DNA of 64,000 nucleotides from Neisseria yangbaofengii (GTDB lineage Bacteria > Pseudomonadota > Gammaproteobacteria > Burkholderiales > Neisseriaceae): assembly GCF_014898075.1 (NCBI RefSeq), contig NZ_CP062976.1, forward strand, positions 682,001-746,000. Direction: 5' to 3'. Below, one piece after another: positions 1 through 8,609 of the stretch; positions within the stretch are counted from its first letter, which is position 1, and every line of letters begins with the position of its first letter. The notes under the pieces were generated by a model. That model was not told where the DNA came from. It worked only from the letters and a program-made list of their open reading frames with translations, and ran no database searches. Made by a program: the position numbers and the translations under genes.

Positions 1-1
1 A

Positions 2-157
2 GTGGCATGGATTAATCCGGCACGCACATCGGCAAATCGTCCGAAAGGTATTGGTTTGGCGTTTTCATCACACGAAAACTGCCTGCAAACCAAATCCATT
101 ATCGAAGGCGAGCTGGGCAGCGCATTGCGCAGCGACCGCGCCACGTTTACCCTTTAA
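2..157 (+). CDS. pilZ: PilZ-domain type IV pilus protein, C-terminal fragment
   Basis: Only the last 51 codons are in the window; the gene begins upstream. The visible end contains WINPARTSANRPKGIGLAF, which matches what I recall of the C-terminal part of neisserial PilZ, a small cytoplasmic PilZ-fold protein needed for type IV pilus function. It is followed after 16 nt by tatD, the usual neighbour in Neisseria. Identification rests on this short segment and the neighbour. Confidence 0.75.
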   Translation: MAWINPARTSANRPKGIGLAFSSHENCLQTKSIIEGELGSALRSDRATFTL

Positions 158-173
158 TTAAGCCGGCTTATTT

Positions 174-950
174 ATGCAACTCATTGATTCACATTGCCAT
201 CTGAATTTTGAAGGCTTGGGCGGCCGTTTGCCGGAAGTGTTAGCTAATATGGCTGAAAACGAGGTCAGGCAAGCACTCGCCATCAGTGTGAGCAAACAAA
301 GCTTTGCCGAAGTGTTTGCCATCGCCCAAGCGCACGGGCAAATTTTCTGCACCATCGGCGTGCATCCCGACAGCGAAGAAGCGGAAGAATTTACCGTGGC
401 CGAAATGGTAGCGCAGGCGCAGCATCCGAAAGTGGTCGGCATTGGTGAAACCGGTTTGGATTACCATTGGTGCAAGGGTGATTTGGCTTGGCAGCATCAA
501 CGTTTTGCCGACCATATCCAAGCGGCGAATGAAAGCAGTTTGCCGGTAATCGTGCATACCCGCGATGCCGGCGAAGACACGCTGCACATATTAAAAGAAT
601 GCCAAACCAATTCAGGCGTGATTCACTGCTTCACTGAAGACGTAGTCTTTGCCAAAGGCGCATTGGATTTGGGACTGTATATTTCATTTTCCGGCATTGT
701 CACCTTCAAAAATGCGCCACAGATTCAGGAAGCGGCAAAATATGTGCCGAAAGACCGCATGTTGGTGGAAACCGATGCCCCTTTCCTCGCGCCTGTGCCG
801 AAACGCGGCAAACGCAACGAGCCGGCTTATGTGCGTCATACTGCTGAGTTTATCGCCCAATTGCGTGGCGAAGCAGTGGAAGAAGTGGCTGCTTATACCA
901 CGGAAAACTTTTATAGGTTGTTCCAAAAAGTGCCGCGTTGGATGGAATAA
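174..950 (+). CDS. tatD: TatD family metal-dependent hydrolase (DNase)
   Basis: A 258-residue TatD/YcfH-type amidohydrolase-fold enzyme, the usual length. The N-terminal metal motif DSHCHL lies at residues 5-10, with GVHPDSEEAE and GETGLDYHW further in. VIHCF and VETDAPFLAP near the end complete the TatD metal-site pattern. Members are cytoplasmic metal-dependent 3'-5' nucleases or related hydrolases; the true substrate cannot be read here. It starts 16 nt after the pilZ stop and is probably co-transcribed with it. Confidence 0.93.
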   Translation: MQLIDSHCHLNFEGLGGRLPEVLANMAENEVRQALAISVSKQSFAEVFAIAQAHGQIFCTIGVHPDSEEAEEFTVAEMVAQAQHPKVVGIGETGLDYHWCKGDLAWQHQRFADHIQAANESSLPVIVHTRDAGEDTLHILKECQTNSGVIHCFTEDVVFAKGALDLGLYISFSGIVTFKNAPQIQEAAKYVPKDRMLVETDAPFLAPVPKRGKRNEPAYVRHTAEFIAQLRGEAVEEVAAYTTENFYRLFQKVPRWME

Positions 951-1027
951 CGCTGTCTCAAAAATGGTTGGTCTCAATAATTTTATGCTTTTCAGACGGC
1001 CTGTTTGAATAAGCAAAAGGAAATCGG

Positions 1028-1349
1028 ATGTTGAAAGTTTAATAATGACTGTAATCACTGCTGCCGCATTGGCCGCTTGTGCGCAACAAAACGGGCCTGA
1101 ATCGCCGATAGCCGGTATGCCAATCCCACTGCCGAATGTTGTATGAAGCAGGGCGGCAAATCGGTGATGGAAAAAAGATGCGCAAGGCAATGAATACGGT
1201 GAATGCCATTTGTCCGATGGAACAGTATAGTGTATTCACTTTAAAATAGGACAAGGCGGTGAGCCGAAGACAGTATGGATAATAAGGCCAGGCGAACCAA
1301 CGCCGTACTATTTTAAAGTGGATTCACTATAGTAGAAGCATGGGCTTAA
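1028..1349 (+). pseudogene. DUF333 lipoprotein gene, frameshifted and interrupted by a CREE
   Basis: Fragments in different frames rebuild a small DUF333 (putative hemolysin-inhibitor type) lipoprotein. They are a lipoprotein-like N-terminus TAAALAACAQQNG with lipobox LAAC, then NPTAECCMKQGGKSVMEK, then DAQGNEYGECHLSDGTV. At least two 1-nt frameshifts separate them (near 1116 and 1164), and there is an early in-frame stop at 1040. A Correia-type repeat then sits inside the last codons. Joining the flanks across it, with one TA target copy removed, reads DGTVVEAWA then stop, as expected of the family. The gene is therefore dead for several independent reasons. Confidence 0.72.
1226..1331. repeat. 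Correia-type repeat element (CREE variant, 106 bp)
   Basis: The ends are TATAGTG..., and ...CACTATA, with an extended inverted repeat containing CACTTTAAAATAG on both sides. The interior keeps recognisable Correia segments: ACAAGGCGG, GCCGAAGACAGTAT and the complement of GTACGGCGTTGG. It is bounded by TA dinucleotides, the known CREE target duplication. A second 106-bp copy lies at 59768-59873. It interrupts the DUF333 pseudogene. CREEs are non-autonomous and can carry promoters or RNase III sites; no such activity is shown here. Confidence 0.85.
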
Positions 1350-1376
1350 CTTCCGTCGGTATCATCAATAATGGTC

Positions 1377-1522
1377 GATACCTTTGCAAAATCTCCATCT
1401 TTGGCACATTTCTTCATTATGCGCTACCCGAAAGCTTGTCCTATCTTTGTGATACGTCTTCGCTTTCTGTACTGTTCCAGCTTCGAATTTTACTCAAATC
1501 CGGGGTTTTGCAAAGGTCTCTG
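1377..1522. repeat. MITE-like remnant with IS5/IS1106-type ends
   Basis: A segment of about 145 bp flanked by inverted ends CCTTTGCAAAATCTCC at the left and TTTTGCAAAGGTCTC at the right. CCTTTGCAAAA ends are typical of neisserial IS1106/IS5-family elements as I recall them. No transposase frame is present inside, so this is a non-autonomous or deleted derivative. Similar ends recur near 28692, 43020 and 51468. Confidence 0.5.
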
Positions 1523-1531
1523 GCTATATAA

Positions 1532-1566
1532 AAGGCCGTCTGAAAAAAATTTTCAGACGGCCTTTT
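1532..1566. terminator. DUS-pair terminator
   Basis: AGGCCGTCTGAA and its complement form a 12-bp stem with a short loop, flanked by A and T runs. It lies 18 nt beyond the stop of the minus-strand LysM gene and serves as its terminator. Confidence 0.8.
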
Positions 1567-1583
1567 ATTATGAAATCAATTCA

Positions 1584-2060
1584 TTACGCAGGAATGCGCA
1601 ATTTTTGACCCACGTAGATTTTATCAGGGTGGCTTAACATTGGTTTGTTGGCTTCAAAGATTTTCATGTATTGATTGGCATCGCCGTAGTATTTTTTCGC
1701 GATGGCAGACAAAGTGTCGCCGCTCACTACGTCGTGATATTGTGCTGCTGCTTCGGCAGGGAATTGCAGGTTGTTGTCGACATCAGAAACGCCGGTCACG
1801 TTGCCCGCCGCCAAAACTGCTTTTTCAGCCGCTTCTTGCGAAGGGGCAGAGCCACTCAAGGTAACTTTGCCGCTGGCGCCGTCGAAAGCAACAGCCAAGC
1901 CGGTCAGGCCTAAGTTTTGTTTCTCGATGTAAGTTTGGATAGCGGCCGCTGCTTTGGTGTTCAAATCATCGACGTTGGCTGCTGTTTGTGCGGCCACTTC
2001 TTTTTCGTCTTTGCCAAACAGTTTTTCGCCTGCATTTTTAATAAAGCTGAACAAACCCAT
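1584..2060 (-). CDS. kbp: BON and LysM domain protein, Kbp/YgaU-like
   Basis: A 158-residue protein with the domain order of E. coli Kbp (149 aa). It has an N-terminal charged segment MGLFSFIKNAGEKLFGKD, a BON domain at about residues 45-100 (LTGLAVAFDGASGKVTLSG ... ATGVSDVDNN-like), and a C-terminal LysM at about 106-157 (VVSGDTLSAIAKKYYGDAN, ending YVGQKLRIP). Kbp is a cytoplasmic potassium-binding protein; the LysM fold otherwise binds peptidoglycan. No signal peptide is visible. It is transcribed alone, ending at the DUS-pair terminator at 1532-1566. Confidence 0.87.
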   Translation of the reverse strand: MGLFSFIKNAGEKLFGKDEKEVAAQTAANVDDLNTKAAAAIQTYIEKQNLGLTGLAVAFDGASGKVTLSGSAPSQEAAEKAVLAAGNVTGVSDVDNNLQFPAEAAAQYHDVVSGDTLSAIAKKYYGDANQYMKIFEANKPMLSHPDKIYVGQKLRIPA

Positions 2061-2251
2061 AAATCCACTCCTTTAAATGTGTTTAATAAATGTGTTTAAA
2101 AAATTCGGGTTATCCGAATGAACCAATAATCATACGAAACGCGCCGAAAGACAAGCAGGGCAAGGCTTGTATTACCTTGTTTTACAAATACGGGCAGCCA
2201 ACCTTCATTATTGCTACAATAACAATCTGAAACTTTACCCACAAACCTGCC

Positions 2252-2920
2252 ATGAACAACGAAATTACTTTGCTCACCCTTTTTCTGCTCGGCTTTTTCG
2301 GCGGCGGTCATTGCGCAGGCATGTGCGGCGGCTTGAGCAGCGCGTTTGTATTGCAGCTGCCGCCCAACCTGAATCGGGCAGGGCTGATTATCTTGCTGAA
2401 CTTGGGGCGCGTGAGCAGCTATGTGTTGATTGGTTTGATTTTGGGCTTGGCCGGCCAAATTGGTATTTCGTCAGATGAAACGCGCTGGCTGCAAAATATT
2501 CTGTATGTGGCCGCTAATGTGTTGCTGCTGCTGTTGGGGCTTTACTTAGCAGGTATTTCCAGCATGGCGGCCAAAATCGAAGGGCTGGGGCGGCCGGTGT
2601 GGAAGCGCTTGAATCCCGTGTTGAACAAGCTTTTGCCCATCCGCTCGATTCCGGCTTGTTTCGCCGTGGGCATGCTGTGGGGCTGGCTGCCTTGCGGCTT
2701 GGTGTACAGCGCATCTCTGTATGCCTTAGGCAGCGGAAACGCATGGCATGGCGGCCTGTATATGCTGGCGTTTGCGTTGGGAACGCTGCCGAATTTGCTG
2801 GCGATGGGTTTCTTTGCCGCACAGTTGAAAAGCTTTCTGCAAAACCGTAAAGTGCGCTTAATTGCCGGTTTGCTGGTCGCAGCTTGGGCAGTATGGCGTT
2901 TGGCAGTATTTTTTATGTAA
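2252..2920 (+). CDS. HCxGMCGG membrane protein (DsbD_2/TauE-like)
   Basis: A 222-residue inner-membrane protein with about six hydrophobic segments. The first helix carries GGGHCAGMCGG at residues 20-30, and a later helix carries WGWLPCGLVYS at about 142-152. These paired conserved motifs define the DsbD_2/UreH-type branch of the LysE/TauE superfamily. Homologues in other proteobacteria often sit by cbb3 oxidase or copper genes and are suspected to move metal or sulfur compounds. Here the neighbour is a second, unrelated TauE gene in convergent orientation, so the substrate is open. Confidence 0.78.
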   Translation: MNNEITLLTLFLLGFFGGGHCAGMCGGLSSAFVLQLPPNLNRAGLIILLNLGRVSSYVLIGLILGLAGQIGISSDETRWLQNILYVAANVLLLLLGLYLAGISSMAAKIEGLGRPVWKRLNPVLNKLLPIRSIPACFAVGMLWGWLPCGLVYSASLYALGSGNAWHGGLYMLAFALGTLPNLLAMGFFAAQLKSFLQNRKVRLIAGLLVAAWAVWRLAVFFM

Positions 2921-2937
2921 GCTTGGGCATCATAATC

Positions 2938-2975
2938 AAAGGCCGTCTGAAACAAATTATTTCAGACGGCCTTTG
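2938..2975. terminator. DUS-pair terminator, bidirectional
   Basis: Inverted AGGCCGTCTGAA copies between two convergent genes, with A and T runs on the outside, so it can stop transcription from both sides. Confidence 0.8.
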
Positions 2976-2977
2976 AT

Positions 2978-3784
2978 TTATAACAATTTCAACAGCATAC
3001 GCAGCGAAATCAGCAACAGCAATACGCCGAAAACCTTCTTCAATTTATCGGCAGGAAGCTTGTGCGCCAGCTTTACGCCCAGCGGGGCAAACAACATTGT
3101 AGCAATGCTTAATACCAATACCGCAGGTAAATAAACAAAGCCCAGCGAGCCTTCAGGTAAATCGGCAATCTGCCGGCCTGCTGCCAAATAACCGACCGTC
3201 CCCGCCACCGCAATCGGCCAAGCCAAGCCGCTGGATGTGCCGATGGCACGGTGTGCCGGCATGTTGCAATGCATTAAAAACGGCACCGACAATGAACCGC
3301 CGCCTACACCGACCCAGCTTGATGCCGTGCCAAAGATTACGCCCATGACGCTGAGCCCGGCAAAGCCCGGCAGGTGGCGTGAAGGTACGGTTTTGCTGTT
3401 TATCAGTATGCGCAAAGCAATCAGCGTGATGAATACGATAAAGAAGATTTGCAACCCGTAAGTGGGGATGGATTTGGCTGAAGCTGCGCCAATAAACACG
3501 CCGCCAATCATGCCGGGCGACATTTTGCCGACAGTCGGCCAGTCGATAGAGCGTTTTTTGTGTTGCGCATGTATGCTGGATAAGGTGGTGAACACCATCA
3601 CCGCAAATGACGAGCCGATGGCCAAATGCTGGGCGTAAGGGTGTTCGCCGCCGTATTGCAAATGCAATACCCACAAAACAATCGGCACGATAATCGTGCC
3701 GCCGCCGACACCGAACAGACCGGCCAAAAAACCGGCTGCGCTGCCGCCGGCCAGCAGCGCGAGAATCGCATCAAGATTATTCAT
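2978..3784 (-). CDS. TauE/SafE family sulfite/sulfonate exporter-like permease
   Basis: A 268-residue polytopic membrane protein with the two repeated glycine-rich motifs of the family: GFLAGLFGVGGGTIIVP near residue 18 and TASSWVGVGGGSLSVPF near 155. Length and eight or so hydrophobic segments fit the TauE/SafE family of anion exporters. The substrate cannot be told from sequence. It ends at the DUS terminator shared with the upstream plus-strand gene, and starts 6 nt after pssA on the same strand, so the two may be co-transcribed. Confidence 0.88.
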   Translation of the reverse strand: MNNLDAILALLAGGSAAGFLAGLFGVGGGTIIVPIVLWVLHLQYGGEHPYAQHLAIGSSFAVMVFTTLSSIHAQHKKRSIDWPTVGKMSPGMIGGVFIGAASAKSIPTYGLQIFFIVFITLIALRILINSKTVPSRHLPGFAGLSVMGVIFGTASSWVGVGGGSLSVPFLMHCNMPAHRAIGTSSGLAWPIAVAGTVGYLAAGRQIADLPEGSLGFVYLPAVLVLSIATMLFAPLGVKLAHKLPADKLKKVFGVLLLLISLRMLLKLL

Positions 3785-3790
3785 TGAAAA

Positions 3791-4552
3791 TTAAGCGGTT
3801 TTATGGCGGCGTTTGCGTAACCAACGGCGCGCCGCCAAAATATAGCCAGACAGGCTGTAGCCGAAGAAGAATAAGAATAAAACCAGCGACGGTTCCCACG
3901 TCACCAGCAGCAAAATCAATACGGCCAGCACCATGCCCATAAACGGCACTTTGCGGCGGATATTGATTTCCTTGAAGCTCCAAAACGGAATCTGTGCAAT
4001 CATTGACAAACCGGCAAACAGGGTAATGCCCAGCGCCCACCAATGCACGCCGGGGAAACGCTCGACGCTGTGATTGACCCAAATCAGGCCGACAATCAGC
4101 GCAGCGGCGGTCGGGCTCGGAATGCCGATGAACCAGCGTTTGTCCACTTTGCCGATTAAAGTGTTGAACAAAGCCAAACGCAAGGCGGCACAAGCGCAAT
4201 AGATAAACGCTACCGAATAACCGATTTTACCGAACTGCCAAAGCTGCCATTTATAGGCAATCAGCGCGGGTGCCACGCCGAAGCTGACCATGTCGGCCAA
4301 GCTGTCGAGCTGTTCTCCGAACGCGCTTTGCGAGTTGGTCAAGCGGGCGACGCGGCCGTCCATGCCGTCGAGCAGCATGGCGATAAACACCGCAATCGCC
4401 GCCGTTTCGTAATGGCCGTGCATGGCTTGGGTGATGGCGTAAAATGCGGCAAAGAGCGCCGCAATCGTGAAGGAATTGGGCAAAAGGTAAATGCTGTTCT
4501 GACGTAAAGACGCGCGTGGCGGAACCGGGTTGGGATTTTCCATGTTTTCCAT
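3791..4552 (-). CDS. pssA: CDP-diacylglycerol--serine O-phosphatidyltransferase
   Basis: A 253-residue integral membrane CDP-alcohol phosphatidyltransferase. The family signature DGxxAR...G...D...D is seen as DGMDGRVARLTNSQSAFGEQ followed by LDSLADMVSFG, at about residues 62-95. The protein makes phosphatidylserine, the precursor of phosphatidylethanolamine, and about seven hydrophobic segments follow. The start chosen gives MENMENPNPVPP; an alternative start at the second Met is possible. It shares this chemistry with pgsA at 19922. Confidence 0.93.
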   Translation of the reverse strand: MENMENPNPVPPRASLRQNSIYLLPNSFTIAALFAAFYAITQAMHGHYETAAIAVFIAMLLDGMDGRVARLTNSQSAFGEQLDSLADMVSFGVAPALIAYKWQLWQFGKIGYSVAFIYCACAALRLALFNTLIGKVDKRWFIGIPSPTAAALIVGLIWVNHSVERFPGVHWWALGITLFAGLSMIAQIPFWSFKEINIRRKVPFMGMVLAVLILLLVTWEPSLVLFLFFFGYSLSGYILAARRWLRKRRHKTA

Positions 4553-4676
4553 ATTTTTCCGTAAGAATGCATGTTATTGAATGTGGGGATACCTTATACC
4601 GTTTCTCAAGTGATGGCAACTCTCGGGCAACTCAGGTATCGGCGGTTTTCGTATTTTTACCGGCGTGACGGCGGTT

Positions 4677-6032
4677 TCACGAAAAATCAAACAAATCGGG
4701 CTGCGCCGTTTTGCCGGTAACGCGCACATCGGTTTCACCATCGGCAAACACGATATGCAGTTTTTGGCCTTGCTTCAATCCTGCCGCACTGCGCACCACT
4801 TGGCCGCGGCTGTTTTTCACCACCGAAAAACCGCGTGCCAAAATGTGCTGCGGCGACACGGCTTCCAACAGCGCGGATTGCTTTTCCAAGGTTTGGCGGC
4901 GTTGCTCGAGTAAAATGCCAAACGATTGGGCTAAGGCCGTTTGAAGCTGCGACACTTCACGTTTCGGTTGCGAAACATCAGGGCGCAAGTGTTGCAAAGC
5001 CTGCATTTGGCGCGATAATTGTTGTGTGTTAAAGCGATGGTTTTGCTGCATGGCAAAGCGTAAATGCTGCGCCAATCCCTGCATCTGCAAGCGCTGTTCG
5101 TTTAATTTTTGACGCGGATGACGGATTTGCCGCGCCAGCCAATCTGCTTTTTGACTGGCATCATAATAACGCTGCTGCAATACCGTTTTCAGACGGCCTT
5201 GTGCCTGCGCCAATTTACGCAGTGATTCCAAACGGTTGGGGCTGACCAATTCTGCCGCGCCGGTCGGTGTCGGTGCACGCACATCGGCCACAAAATCCGC
5301 CAGCGTGAAATCCGTTTCATGTCCCACGCCGCTGATCACCGGAACGACGCATTGCTCAATTGCCCGCACCACCGGTTCTTCGTTAAACGCCCACAAATCT
5401 TCAATGCCGCCGCCGCCGCGGCACACAATCAGCACATCACATTCCGCCCGCGCCGATGCCGTCCGAATCGCTTGTGCAATCTGCAATTCGCTGCCCGCGC
5501 CTTGCACCGCGGCCGGATAAATAATCACCGGAATCTCCGGCGCACGGCGTTTCAGCGTCGACACCACATCACGCAAAGCTGCCGCTGCCAAACTGGTGAC
5601 AATGCCGATGGTTTTCGGGTGGGCGGGCAGCGGCTTTTTGCGTTCTGAATCGAACACGCCTTCAAGCTGTAATTTGGCTTTCAGCTTCTCATAAGCTTCA
5701 TACAAACGTCCCAAACCGACCATACGCACTTCGTTGACCGTAATCTGAAATTCGCCGCGCGCTTCGTAAATGCTGATTTTGCCGCTGACTTCAATGTGAT
5801 CGCCTTCCTTCAAAGGCCGGCTCAAACGCGCCGCCGCCCCCTTAAACATCGCACAACGCACCTGCGCGCGGCTGTCTTTCAGCGAAAAATAATAATGCCC
5901 GCTCGCCGCCCGCGTGAGATTCGATACTTCGCCCGCAATCCACAAGCCGGAAAGATGGTCTTCCAGCAGGTTTTTGGCCAGTGCGTTGAGTTCGGAAACG
6001 GATAGGGAAGCGGCGGTAAATAAATCGGACAT
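4677..6032 (-). CDS. xseA: Exodeoxyribonuclease VII large subunit
   Basis: A 451-residue protein, the normal length. It has an N-terminal OB-fold (LWIAGEVSNLTRAASGHYYF), a central catalytic region (IGIVTSLAAAALRDVVSTL, DVLIVCRGGGGIEDLWAFNE, VISGVGHETDFTLADFVADV, RAPTPTGAAELV) and a long helical coiled-coil C-terminal part. With the XseB small subunit it degrades single-stranded DNA from both ends. A DUS lies inside the coding sequence near 5188. The small subunit gene is not in this window. Confidence 0.96.
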   Translation of the reverse strand: MSDLFTAASLSVSELNALAKNLLEDHLSGLWIAGEVSNLTRAASGHYYFSLKDSRAQVRCAMFKGAAARLSRPLKEGDHIEVSGKISIYEARGEFQITVNEVRMVGLGRLYEAYEKLKAKLQLEGVFDSERKKPLPAHPKTIGIVTSLAAAALRDVVSTLKRRAPEIPVIIYPAAVQGAGSELQIAQAIRTASARAECDVLIVCRGGGGIEDLWAFNEEPVVRAIEQCVVPVISGVGHETDFTLADFVADVRAPTPTGAAELVSPNRLESLRKLAQAQGRLKTVLQQRYYDASQKADWLARQIRHPRQKLNEQRLQMQGLAQHLRFAMQQNHRFNTQQLSRQMQALQHLRPDVSQPKREVSQLQTALAQSFGILLEQRRQTLEKQSALLEAVSPQHILARGFSVVKNSRGQVVRSAAGLKQGQKLHIVFADGETDVRVTGKTAQPDLFDFS

Positions 6033-6148
6033 GGCAGGTGTCGGTGATTGGGGAAAGTGGGGATTATAAAGGTTTTCAGACGGCCTTTGTAGGATACCGG
6101 TTCAATGCTATAGTAATGAACACTAAAAACATAATATACGGGAAGAAC

Positions 6149-7318
6149 ATGAAACATATTTTGATTGATTTTGAAAATGTGCAGCCGAAAGCAGAGCAAT
6201 TAAACGGATTGGATGATGAAAGCTGCCATATTTGGTTGTTTTTGGGGAAATTGCAGCAAAAGAGCCTATCGGTTGAGTTGTGCGAAGCGTTGTGCCGTTT
6301 TGGCAAAAATGTTCATTTTGTTCGTATTGCTAAAACAGGCAAAAATGTGCTCGATTTTTATTTGGCTTATTATTTGGGCAAAATTACAGAACAGGATAAT
6401 GAAGCATTAATTTGTATTTTGTCGCGTGATGGTGATTTTGATGTTTTGGTTGAGCATTTGGAAGATGTGGGACACTGCAAAGGAATTGTGCGCTTGGCAG
6501 CATTGGACGATGCGCGAAAAAATGAAGCTGAATTATTGGAAAGGGCGGAAGGAGAAAGGCCGTCTGAAAATGCCGATAACAAAATTATTCAGGAGGAGCC
6601 CATCGTAGAAGCATATAAGAATGCTGCTTTTATTGGGGAATGTACGAGAAAAGTTTTTTTTGAGCTTATGAAGCCGGACGCATTCAAACCCAGTATGATA
6701 GGTAATTTGCGGAAGCGCTTACTCAACGTTTTGGCATCAGATTTGCAACCTTTTAACGATAAAGAAAAAATGGCGGCAGTCGTATTGGTGCTTCAGAAAT
6801 TGAAAGATAAGCAATTTATCACGCAAAATGCAGATACCAATTTTGTGGAATATCATCTGAATAGTGATGATATTTTAGAGAGATTAACGCAAAAACTGGT
6901 TCAATCAAAAGTAAAGAGCGTGGAAGGCGCAAAAAATGTTTTAACCGGCCAAGCTAAAATTTTATTTTTCGATATTGACCAAAACACAATCAGCGATATT
7001 TTGAAATATTGTGAACGGGAAGGTATGTTGAGAATTGAGAATCAGAAAATAGAATATCCTCCGTTTCCTTTGGTTGTGCCTATTCCTTCGCAAAGTATTG
7101 TTGTCAGCAAAGAAGAAGACGTTAAAATCATGCAGAAGGTGGCGGAATTTTTTAATAAATCTGCGAAAAACAAGCCCGCAAGTCTCAAGGCGTTAACCAA
7201 TTCTTTTAAATCAACTTTAAAGTTAAGTGACAAGCAAATTGAAAAGTTAATAAGAGTTTTGGTTGATAAGAAGAAGTTTGCTGTCGGCGAAACAGGAAAA
7301 ATAACCTACAAAAAGTAA
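6149..7318 (+). CDS. PIN-like (NYN/PIN_7 type) domain protein with helical C-terminal region
   Basis: A 389-residue protein. I chose the ATG at 6149 because MKHILIDFENVQP is the conserved N-terminus of this group. The PIN-like domain covers about residues 1-145, with candidate acidic metal ligands in IDFENV, VLDFYLAYYLG and SRDGDFDVL. A linker at about 150-165 contains a DUS read as GERPSEN. The rest is Lys-rich and helical, perhaps winged-helix repeats. The domain implies nuclease activity on RNA, but no substrate is known. The gene is visibly more AT-rich than its neighbours, suggesting transfer. It runs into lpxK with a 12-nt gap bearing a DUS. Confidence 0.72.
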   Translation: MKHILIDFENVQPKAEQLNGLDDESCHIWLFLGKLQQKSLSVELCEALCRFGKNVHFVRIAKTGKNVLDFYLAYYLGKITEQDNEALICILSRDGDFDVLVEHLEDVGHCKGIVRLAALDDARKNEAELLERAEGERPSENADNKIIQEEPIVEAYKNAAFIGECTRKVFFELMKPDAFKPSMIGNLRKRLLNVLASDLQPFNDKEKMAAVVLVLQKLKDKQFITQNADTNFVEYHLNSDDILERLTQKLVQSKVKSVEGAKNVLTGQAKILFFDIDQNTISDILKYCEREGMLRIENQKIEYPPFPLVVPIPSQSIVVSKEEDVKIMQKVAEFFNKSAKNKPASLKALTNSFKSTLKLSDKQIEKLIRVLVDKKKFAVGETGKITYKK

Positions 7319-7329
7319 AGGCCGTCTGA

Positions 7330-8370
7330 ATGCCCAAGCTGCATCAAATCATCGAACAACATTGGCAACGGCCCAAGCCGTGGCTGCGTGTGCTGCTGAA
7401 GCCTTTGTCGACCGTGTTCGCCTATATTGCGGCAAAGCGGCGGCAGGATTTTCTGGCGGGGCGCACGCCGAGTAAGAAACTGCCTGTGCCTGTGGCGGTG
7501 GTGGGCAATATCCACGCGGGCGGTGCGGGTAAAACGCCGATTGTCTCCGCGCTGGTGTCGGGTTTGCAGCAGCGCGGGGTGAACGTGGGCATTGTCAGCC
7601 GCGGCTATGGGCGGACTGAAAAAAATGTGCATGTGTTGACTGCGGGCAGCACCGCTGCGCAAGCCGGTGACGAGCCTTTGCTGCTGTATCGCCAAACCGG
7701 CGCGCCGGTAGCGGTGGGCAGCAGCCGGGCGGAAGCCGGGCGGGCGTTGCTGGCGGCTCATCCGCATGTGCAAATCATCGTTGCTGATGACGGTTTGCAA
7801 CACTATGCCTTGCAGCGCGATGTGGAAATCGTGGTGTTTCCGTTTGCCGATACCGCACGCAATGATTTGGATTTGCTGCCCAACGGCAGCTTGCGCGAAC
7901 CTTTATCGCGCTTGGCTTCGGTGGATGCGGTGGTGGTCAGCGGCGGGAGAAATCCGGTATTCAGGCCGTCTGAACATATGTTTGCCTGCCGTGTCGAAAC
8001 CGGCCGAATTTACCGTTTGAACCAGCCGTCTGAAAAACTGGATTCAGGCCGTCTGAAAAACAGCCGCGCCGCCGCAGCGGCAGGCATTGCCAAGCCGGAA
8101 CGCTTTTTTGATTCCCTGCGTACTCTGGGCATTGAATTGCAAGAAACGCTGGCGCTGCCTGACCATGCCGCTATCACACCGCAGGATTTGCCGCGTGCCG
8201 ATTTTGTGTTTATCACCGAAAAAGATGCTGTGAAACTTTCGGACGGCCTTAATTCCGATGCTTTAAATCATGTGTGGGTGTTGCCTATTTGTGCGATAAT
8301 CGAGCCTGATTTAGCTGATTTTGTATTAGGCCGTCTGAATATCGAGCCGCCATCGCAACGGTTTGATTAA
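7330..8370 (+). CDS. lpxK: Tetraacyldisaccharide 4'-kinase
   Basis: A 346-residue enzyme of lipid A synthesis that phosphorylates the 4' position of the disaccharide intermediate at the inner membrane. It shows an N-terminal hydrophobic segment, a P-loop [14 protein letters not shown] at about residues 58-71, [10 protein letters not shown] and the [12 protein letters not shown] motif. The C-terminal half contains at least three complete or near-complete DUS within frame (7963, 8024, 8046, 8328), giving peptides such as FRPSEHM and GRLKN. It is followed by the Trm112 gene and kdsB, a common LPS-gene order. Confidence 0.95.
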   Translation: MPKLHQIIEQHWQRPKPWLRVLLKPLSTVFAYIAAKRRQDFLAGRTPSKKLPVPVAVVGNIHAGGAGKTPIVSALVSGLQQRGVNVGIVSRGYGRTEKNVHVLTAGSTAAQAGDEPLLLYRQTGAPVAVGSSRAEAGRALLAAHPHVQIIVADDGLQHYALQRDVEIVVFPFADTARNDLDLLPNGSLREPLSRLASVDAVVVSGGRNPVFRPSEHMFACRVETGRIYRLNQPSEKLDSGRLKNSRAAAAAGIAKPERFFDSLRTLGIELQETLALPDHAAITPQDLPRADFVFITEKDAVKLSDGLNSDALNHVWVLPICAIIEPDLADFVLGRLNIEPPSQRFD

Positions 8371-8426
8371 GACTGAATCCAACCGACAGACGACCGACAA
8401 CCACTTTCCCAAAGAAAGCCGAAACC

Positions 8427-8609
8427 ATGGAAAAAAAATTCTTAGACATCTTGGTCTGCCCTGTGACCAAAGGCCCGCTCGAATACCGTCAAGACAAGCA
8501 GGAATTATGGAGCCGCCAAGCGAAATTGGCTTATCCGATTCGCGACGGCATTCCGTTTATGCTGCAAAACGAAGCGCGCGAATTGACCGAAGAGGAATTG
8601 CACGCATGA
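8427..8609 (+). CDS. Trm112 family small protein (YcaR-like)
   Basis: A 60-residue protein matching the Trm112p family: [20 protein letters not shown], then [20 protein letters not shown]. Only one cysteine of the usual zinc-finger set remains, as in many bacterial members. Eukaryotic Trm112 activates methyltransferases; the bacterial role is unclear. It lies between lpxK and kdsB, and its stop overlaps the kdsB start (ATGA), so translation is probably coupled. Confidence 0.9.
   Translation: MEKKFLDILVCPVTKGPLEYRQDKQELWSRQAKLAYPIRDGIPFMLQNEARELTEEELHA

Noticed and set aside
1584-2060. LysM protein as a secreted peptidoglycan-binding protein
   Set aside because: No signal peptide is visible and the BON-LysM order and length match cytoplasmic Kbp.
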